Source of the DNA: Smittium culicis
Taxonomy: Eukaryota > Kickxellomycota > Harpellomycetes > Harpellales > Legeriomycetaceae
Assembly: GCA_001970855.1 (NCBI GenBank)
Contig: LSSN01002671.1
Location: 1 to 12,375 of the forward strand
DNA: 12,375 nt
Reading direction: 5' to 3'
Shown: piece by piece, positions 7,751 to 12,375 of the stretch
Layout of the letters: the number at the start of each line of letters is the position of its first letter
How positions within the stretch are numbered: the stretch's first letter is position 1
Notes under the pieces: generated by a model
The model's input: only the letters and a program-made list of their open reading frames with translations
What the model was told of the DNA's origin: nothing
The model's database searches: none
Position numbers and translations under genes: made by a program

Positions 7751-8261
7751 TTAAGGCGAGTTCATCTCTCCTTCTACTCGTAATGTAGTTAAAGGTTTAG
7801 CTAAACTAGAAGATTCGGCACAGTTAATTTTATTAGCTCCAGAACTGACATCAGTACTTTCAGTTATCCCTTCTTCCGCCAATAGTGGAATAATAGACTA
7901 AATTCTAATATAACGTTCCTCGCATGGAGTGATGACCATAGATAAGAAAACCCCGACTAAGCTCCTCTCCTATATCCATACTCCCTATTTCTGGCTCTTG
8001 GCTAGCCAAAGAAAGGAGAGAGTAGGAGTAATTAGAGTACTCACTACCACTATCAATTTCTGGATTTACCTCTAGCAAAGCTAAAGCCACAGGCATCAAG
8101 TCTTCCTGATTACACCTATCACTAAATCCAAACTCACCAAGCATAATAATTAAAAACCTGAGATAACTACCCAAAATCAAATCAAGAGCAAGGTCGCTAA
8201 TAATAATCAACTTAATATATAAGACACTAAGGCCAGAAAAATAACCTAAATTCAGGAGCAC
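7751..8261 (-). pseudogene. Possible C-terminal tail of a retroelement polyprotein, frameshifted
   Basis: On the minus strand an open frame runs from 8261 to a TAG at 7905 (118 codons). Its second half is acidic and Ser-rich (for example EVNPEIDSGSEYSNYSYS). Just below it, in another frame, 48 codons are open from 7897 to a TAA at 7751-7753. This second stretch is again acidic, containing LLAEEGITESTDVSS and ending RVEGEMNSP. A single indel near 7905-7920 plus loss of one stop (7898-7900) would join them. The joined frame would end 31 bases before the minus-strand LTR at 7401-7719, where the end of a polyprotein is expected. No integrase, RT or chromodomain motif is visible, so the assignment rests on position and composition. 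It could equally be chance open frames. Confidence 0.3.
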
Positions 8262-9749
8262 AAAACATATTCACGAGCAAAAAATCCATTCACTAAGGCA
8301 AAACACTTTAATAAAACAGAAAAAATATTTATTTAATAATCAACATTTAAAAATTACTAGATAAACTAAAAAAAAAATACCCAGACGGCGTCTACATTAC
8401 ACCCTGAAACTTGTGTAGCATCTCTCTTTACTTCTAATATTTAATCATATTCAAGTATTTTAAGCACTCATGTATCATAATTTTTGTAAAGAGCACCATA
8501 ATATTGAATAACATCTTATTGAGCTATAATTGGTTATGGATGGTCAAAAAAATGGTCAGCTATATCAGAAGTTGAATAATTAGAAACTGGGATATCTGAT
8601 TCTTTCAGCACAATCTGGAGAAATTTCTGTACATAGCTCTAGCGTACGACAGAAATAAACATCTCAAATTTAATGAAGCTTAATTTAAGATATTCAACAA
8701 GATCATTCCCAGGCTTGAGTAAGCGTCTGCTTTTTATTAATCCTACTCGATGCAGACTCTATCTATAAGCTTATATGTATTTATAGATTCGATTTTGAAA
8801 GAATAAACTTAATTCCATGACTTATTGTGATTTTAGTGACTCAGTCTAATTCGAGCAATGATTGGAGGAATTTTTTGGTTGGTAAAAAGTATTTAATTCC
8901 CTTTAGATACTCAACCAGTAGACCGAGAAAGGAAAATATTTGTTTTTTATTTCAAACTTTTTAATCTTGTCACTAACTTTACTATTTTGTTCTTAATAGC
9001 AAATATTGATACATAATTTCTAGAGTTGATATAGTACAAATAAAAAAATAATACTCAGAGTTTTGAATAATAGTAATGTTAAATATGATTTATAAATTAG
9101 CAGTGAAACTAAAAAAAAACTCTAGAACCAGGGTTCTGCCTGTGAAACTTTAAGTGATAAATTATATCAAGTTATAAACTCTCTATTTGAAGTCTACTTA
9201 TTTATTTATTATTTTAAGCTTAGTTTTTTTATTAAATAGAAAAAAATATCTTTATAAAATTAGCTAGTTATATTTTTATGGAAAATATGTATTGCTCTTT
9301 GTTTTCAGTTTATTTTTTAAAAAAAAAAAATTCATGTTAAATACCCCTATTCTTTCATATCATTGGGTACACTTTTGATGCTATTTACAAGTCTCTGATT
9401 ATCAGAAAAATCGAAATTTGCTTCGAAATTTTGTTTATAAGCCTATTTTTTTTTAAAAAAATCGTTTCAAAATATAGTTATTGTTATTTAACTTTTCACA
9501 AATATATTTAATTATTCGAATCTAATCAAAATAATCATATAAATACAAAATTATTATAGATGCTTATTGTTATTGAAATTTTAAATTCGCTAAAATGAAC
9601 TTTATAACTCAAAGGTCCAAATAAAAAATTATTTTATTAATATTATACTACAATATTGTTTTATTTTAAGTCGCTATTATTTAACTCTTATCGACCTCAC
9701 CCTATTTTTCAATCTATTATTTTATCTAGTTTTACTATTCTCCTATCAT
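8262..9749. other. AT-rich stretch with no recognisable gene
   Basis: No ORF or RNA gene stands out. A small island at 8381-8415 is richer in GC and contains the 11-base palindrome AGACGGCGTCT (8383-8393). Other short dyads are TTTCTGT/ACAGAAA (8624-8630, 8649-8655), TATAAGCTTATA (8764-8775) and AGAACCAGGGTTCT (9124-9137). A run of six T followed by twelve A lies at 9313-9330. These are described only; none can be tied to a function. Confidence 0.45.
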
Positions 9750-9911
9750 TTACTATATAAAGACAGCATAATCATTTCCTATGAAAAATTATGCTGTTCA
9801 ACAGCATTCACAATCCTGGTCCAGTCTAATCCACTTAGTTTAACATAATACATTTCTCTAAATAAACATCTTTAGCCCTAGATTTCAAAGTCACTAATCC
9901 CTACCGTGACA
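9750..9911 (+). repeat. Remnant of the 5' LTR of the Ty3/gypsy element
   Basis: A TATA box (TATATAAAG, 9754-9762) and a poly(A) signal (AATAAA, 9861-9866) come in LTR order, followed by an end at CCGTGACA (about 9911). The leader then starts AGTTTGAACAGCAT. That resembles the AGTTTTAGCAGAGCAT found just beyond the 3' end of the LTR at 7401-7719 and may be a worn tRNA primer-binding region. The 5' boundary cannot be fixed because no matching TG terminus was identified. The stretch is placed by its position ahead of gag rather than by a second LTR, which lies outside the window. Confidence 0.4.
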
Positions 9912-9925
9912 GTTTGAACAGCATA
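9763..9925. repeat. Cluster of ACAGCAT repeats in both orientations
   Basis: ACAGCATAAT (9763-9772) and ATTATGCTGT (9788-9797) form a perfect 10-bp inverted repeat around a 15-base loop. TATGCTGTTCAA (9790-9801) and TTGAACAGCATA (9914-9925) form a separate perfect 12-bp inverted repeat 112 bases apart. ACAGCAT occurs again at 9801-9807. Together there are four copies of the core motif in 163 bases, spanning the region between the TATA box and the start of gag. They might be LTR ends, a packaging or dimerisation structure in the leader, or target-site remnants. Confidence 0.5.
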
Positions 9926-9979
9926 TTATTAATTATACAAGTTAAAAAAAACCTAGAAAAAACCTTTGGGCCTTAGTCT

Positions 9980-11073
9980 ATGCCACCCAATCCCAGACTG
10001 TTTTGCCCAGAAAACACTATAATACCTAACACTGAAGATATAACCGAAATGAACCCAACACCAGAAACAACAATGAGCCCGGAGAAGGAACAAATTGATG
10101 CCCTAATACGGACACAAGTTTAAGCCCAGATCCAAGCCTACATCCAAGCCCACATCCAAGCCCAGTTTTTAGCTGAAACCCAAGCTCATATCCAGTCCCA
10201 AGCCCAAAGCCTAGAAAAACCAACCAGTCATAACCCTTTTCAACATTCTGGCTCCAGTATAACCTATCGCATCAGACTTCCAGTATCCGCCAAGTTCGAT
10301 GGTAAAGTATCCGAGTATACTTCCTTCATTTCTAACATGGAAATTTTCTTTTGGGGGAGCCCAGAAACGTTATAATTGGACAAAAACAAAATCTCATTCT
10401 TCGGGACACATCTTTTAGGAACTGCATCGACGTGGTTCAGACCGTTAATATCTGCGAATTCGCCATGTCTGGAGAATTTTGAACTGTTCATGCAAGATTT
10501 TAAAAACAACTTCTCGGACCCCAGTCGCACTATCGAGGCTAGGGGACAAACAAGGATCTGTAAACAAGGATCAAGAAACGATTCAGCTTATGCAGCGGAA
10601 TTTAGAGCCTTGGCACTAGAGAGCGGATTTAACAACGTCGCCCTGGTCGACCAGTTTTTACGCGGCCTTAGCTCTAAAATTATGCAATACTTAATTGATA
10701 CAGATCTCCCAGATAACTTGGAAGAAAACATCACTCTTGCTGTCAGAATCGAAAATCGTTTGTGTACTATGGATTAATTTCTGACAGTAAAAATTACACG
10801 CCAAACTTCAACCCGTTCAGATCTGCAAACACAATCGGCACTCCCCCTGTAATAAATTCAACCCCTCCACATCAAGAGCCGATTGTCTATATGGAAATAG
10901 ACCCGATTGCTTCAAGACCCAGAGGGCCACTCTCAGAAAAAGAAAAGGCCAGAAGATATGAACTGGTTCTGTGCTTATACTGTGGAGGTAGCGGTCACAT
11001 AGTTCTCAATTGCACCAAAAGAAAATGGACAGGAAAAGCCCGCACTCAACAGTATAAAGAATGTTACCGTTGA
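9980..11073 (+). pseudogene. gag: Ty3/gypsy Gag (capsid and CCHC nucleocapsid), disrupted
   Basis: Gag forms the particle that packages element RNA. The first plausible ATG is at 9980, after the leader. The product would have a Pro/Gln-rich N-terminus with a short Gln-rich tandem repeat, then the retrotransposon-gag capsid fold. Landmarks are PVSAKFDGKVSEYTSFI, TASTWFRPL, ENFELFMQDFKNNFSD and VDQFLRGLSSKI. In-frame TAA codons break it at 10121 and 10373. The first replaces what is probably Gln in the repeat context. At 10775-10777 the capsid frame closes, and homology continues one frame over to a zinc knuckle C-x2-C-x4-H-x4-C at 10972-11013 (CLYCGGSGHIVLNC). That frame ends at TGA 11071-11073. 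An indel near 10760-10777 explains the shift. Further translation as one Gag-Pol polyprotein is inferred from the close spacing to the protease. Confidence 0.8.
10130..10165 (+). repeat. Three tandem 12-bp repeats in gag
   Basis: Units at 10130-10141, 10142-10153 and 10154-10165 follow the pattern ATCCAAGCC-Y-A-S, and a partial unit precedes them. They encode IQAY-IQAH-IQAQ, a four-residue periodicity that would make a Gln/Ala-rich helix, perhaps a coiled-coil assembly segment at the N-terminus of Gag. The unit count may vary between copies of the element. Confidence 0.7.
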
Positions 11074-11095
11074 GTGTATTTAATAGTTTTAATAG

Positions 11096-12375
11096 TCGTT
11101 TCATATTACAATAAAATTATTTTCTAAAAAAACAAAATCTTTAGTTAAAACCAACTTTTTAGTTGATTCTGGTGCTCATGATAACTTCGTTGATAAATAT
11201 TTTGCTGAATAATACCTAAAAGATCTATCAAAAGTCAAAGATTTAATCCATATTGAAACAATTCATAGAATTTCACTTACAAACGCACCCATTGATACAA
11301 TATATGAAGACGTAAAGATCATATTTGACAATATTTTCAACGACAATATCAACCTATACCCAATAAATTCACCAAAAACACCAATGATTTTGTGCCTACC
11401 ATGGCTTAAAAAAAACAATTCAAGAATATACTGGGTAAGTCGTGAATTTAACTTTAATAGAGAACCGGAATAAAAAACTAAATAAAACCACAATTCGGAG
11501 CTAAATGCGATCCTTGATGTACTCAATGATGAAGACACATCATCCTCAGATGTCAACAACAATACTGAATCAGAATTCGAAGAATCAGATATAGATCAAT
11601 TCTTTAATGCTACATCACAAGACATTGAAACCCATATATCGAACCAAGATTTCGAACAAAGTACCATTAATCCGTTCAACACTAATATATAAACAACAGC
11701 AGCCAATAATGAAATCGACACTTTGGATAAAAAACTGATAAAAGAAGCAGAAATAAAATTGGAATCTAAAAATAGTCTTCCGAGAGAGTATAATGAATTA
11801 GATAAAGTATTAAACAAGGAGGAAGCAGGAAAATTACCATCCTCACAGAGATTACGACTGCCCTGTAAATTTAGTATCTGGGTCAAAACCATCTTTGGGA
11901 CCTATTTATTCGCTATCCCCGGTGGGAAATGTAGCTCTGAAAAAGTATATTGATGATAATCTGAAAACATAATTTATTAGACCATCGAAATCACCTGCCG
12001 GCTCGCCAGTTATGTTCACCAGCAAAAAAGACGGTGACTTAGGGCTATGTGTGGATGATCGGAAACTCTAAGAAATCACGATTAAAAATAGACATCCGCT
12101 TCCAAGAATTGACGAATCGTTTGATAGACTCAGCCAAGCAAGGATTTTTACAAAACTTGATCTTTGAGGCGCGTATAATCTAATACGTATTAGACTAGGC
12201 GATGAATGGAAGACGGCTTTCAGATTCCGCTAAGGCCATTTTGAGTACGAAGTTATACCCTTTGGCCTAACGAACTCTCCAGCCACATTCCAGCACTTTA
12301 TCAATGACGTTCTCCGCAATGTTTTCGACTACTACGCCATAGCATATCTGAATGATATACTGATATATTCCAGCT
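11096..12375 (+). pseudogene. pol: Ty3/gypsy Pol: aspartic protease and reverse transcriptase (partial), disrupted
   Basis: Frame 2 shows the protease with its catalytic LVDSGA (Asp codon 11165-11167) and a distal CLPWLKKNNSRIYW, matching the family's flap-to-end GLPWL region. There follows an acidic spacer of about 90 codons with SSSDVNNNTESEFEESD. The RT leader LPREYNELDKVLNKEEAGKLP comes next. One extra base near 11840 then shifts homology to frame 3, starting HRDYDCPVNL. The RT continues with [37 protein letters not shown] (first catalytic Asp codon 12159-12161, intact), [22 protein letters not shown], and YLNDILIY. The last box should read YxDD; AAT at 12351-12353 gives Asn instead of the first Asp. 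Stops interrupt at 11210, 11471, 11483, 11690, 11970, 12069, 12165 and 12231. The gene is cut by the window end. It is certainly inactive. Confidence 0.85.

Larger units (their letters stand above)
9750..12375 (+). mobile_element. Ty3/gypsy LTR retrotransposon, degenerate, 5' part only
   Basis: The order is LTR remnant, leader, gag, CCHC knuckle, aspartic protease, reverse transcriptase, which is the gag-pol order of Metaviridae. The copy runs off the right edge of the window just after the RT active site, so RNase H, integrase and the 3' LTR are not seen. It is heavily mutated: about nine TAA, two TGA, at least three frame changes and a changed catalytic residue. It cannot be autonomous, although its protein homology is still easy to read, so its death need not be very old. 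Confidence 0.85.

Noticed and set aside
7779..8401. A 622-bp element bounded by GTAATGTAG (7780-7788) and CTACATTAC (8392-8400)
   Set aside because: The flanks show no target duplication, one end starts CG rather than TG, and a 9-bp inverted match at this distance is expected by chance in AT-rich DNA.
10026..10530. Minus-strand frames over gag, including a Gly/Leu-rich one
   Set aside because: The Gly/Leu pattern is the antisense of the CAAGCC tandem repeats, and capsid homology is on the plus strand.
11263..11892. Minus-strand frames over protease and RT
   Set aside because: They are antisense to clear protease, spacer and RT sequence.
9980..12375. Reassigned genetic code with TAA read as an amino acid
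   Set aside because: The TAA codons fall at positions where the family has different residues (Gln, Lys, Asn, Tyr, Gly-like), other stop types and frameshifts occur too, and the host gene ends at a normal TAG.
1..12375. tRNA, rRNA, riboswitch or CRISPR features
   Set aside because: No A-box/B-box pair, no clover-leaf, no spaced direct repeats and no conserved RNA motif were seen on either strand by eye.

Overview
This window looks like nuclear DNA of a very AT-rich filamentous or early-diverging fungus. The main reason is one apparently intact gene at 1867-3573. Its protein has the middle homology region of fungus-specific transcription factors, including the landmark E-x-KRRVWW. It is interrupted by a short GT-AG intron. 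The gene style and AT content would fit a zygomycete-grade lineage such as the Harpellales gut fungi, but that placement is a guess.

Layout. 1-1866: AT-rich non-coding DNA, with a weak inverted repeat at the left edge and a possible extra intron just before the gene. 1867-3573: the transcription-factor gene (two exons, about 527 residues, no zinc cluster visible). 3574-4212: AT-rich 3' flank with palindromes. 4213 to about 5640: a 5'-truncated LINE (non-LTR retrotransposon) copy, markedly more GC-rich than its surroundings, broken by stops and one frameshift. 5641-6886: AT-rich DNA with nothing recognisable. 6887-7189: a solo LTR with 7-bp terminal inverted repeats and a 5-bp target-site duplication (TTAAA). 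7401-7719: a second, unrelated LTR. 7751-8261: a broken minus-strand frame beside it that may be the tail of that element's polyprotein. 8262 to about 9750: AT-rich DNA with nothing recognisable. About 9750 to 12375: the 5' part of a Ty3/gypsy element on the plus strand (LTR remnant, leader, gag with CCHC knuckle, protease, reverse transcriptase). The window ends just after the catalytic YxDD box, which reads YLND.

Together, the window is one host regulatory gene in a retrotransposon graveyard. The host gene has long clean frames, whereas both coding retroelements carry many nonsense codons and frameshifts. No CRISPR, tRNA, rRNA or operon-like structure was found, and I see no convincing previously undescribed system. 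The points most worth checking are the transcription factor without a visible DNA-binding domain, the solo LTR with its strong hairpins, the neighbouring CCAAT-rich LTR, and the inactivated active site of the Ty3 reverse transcriptase.
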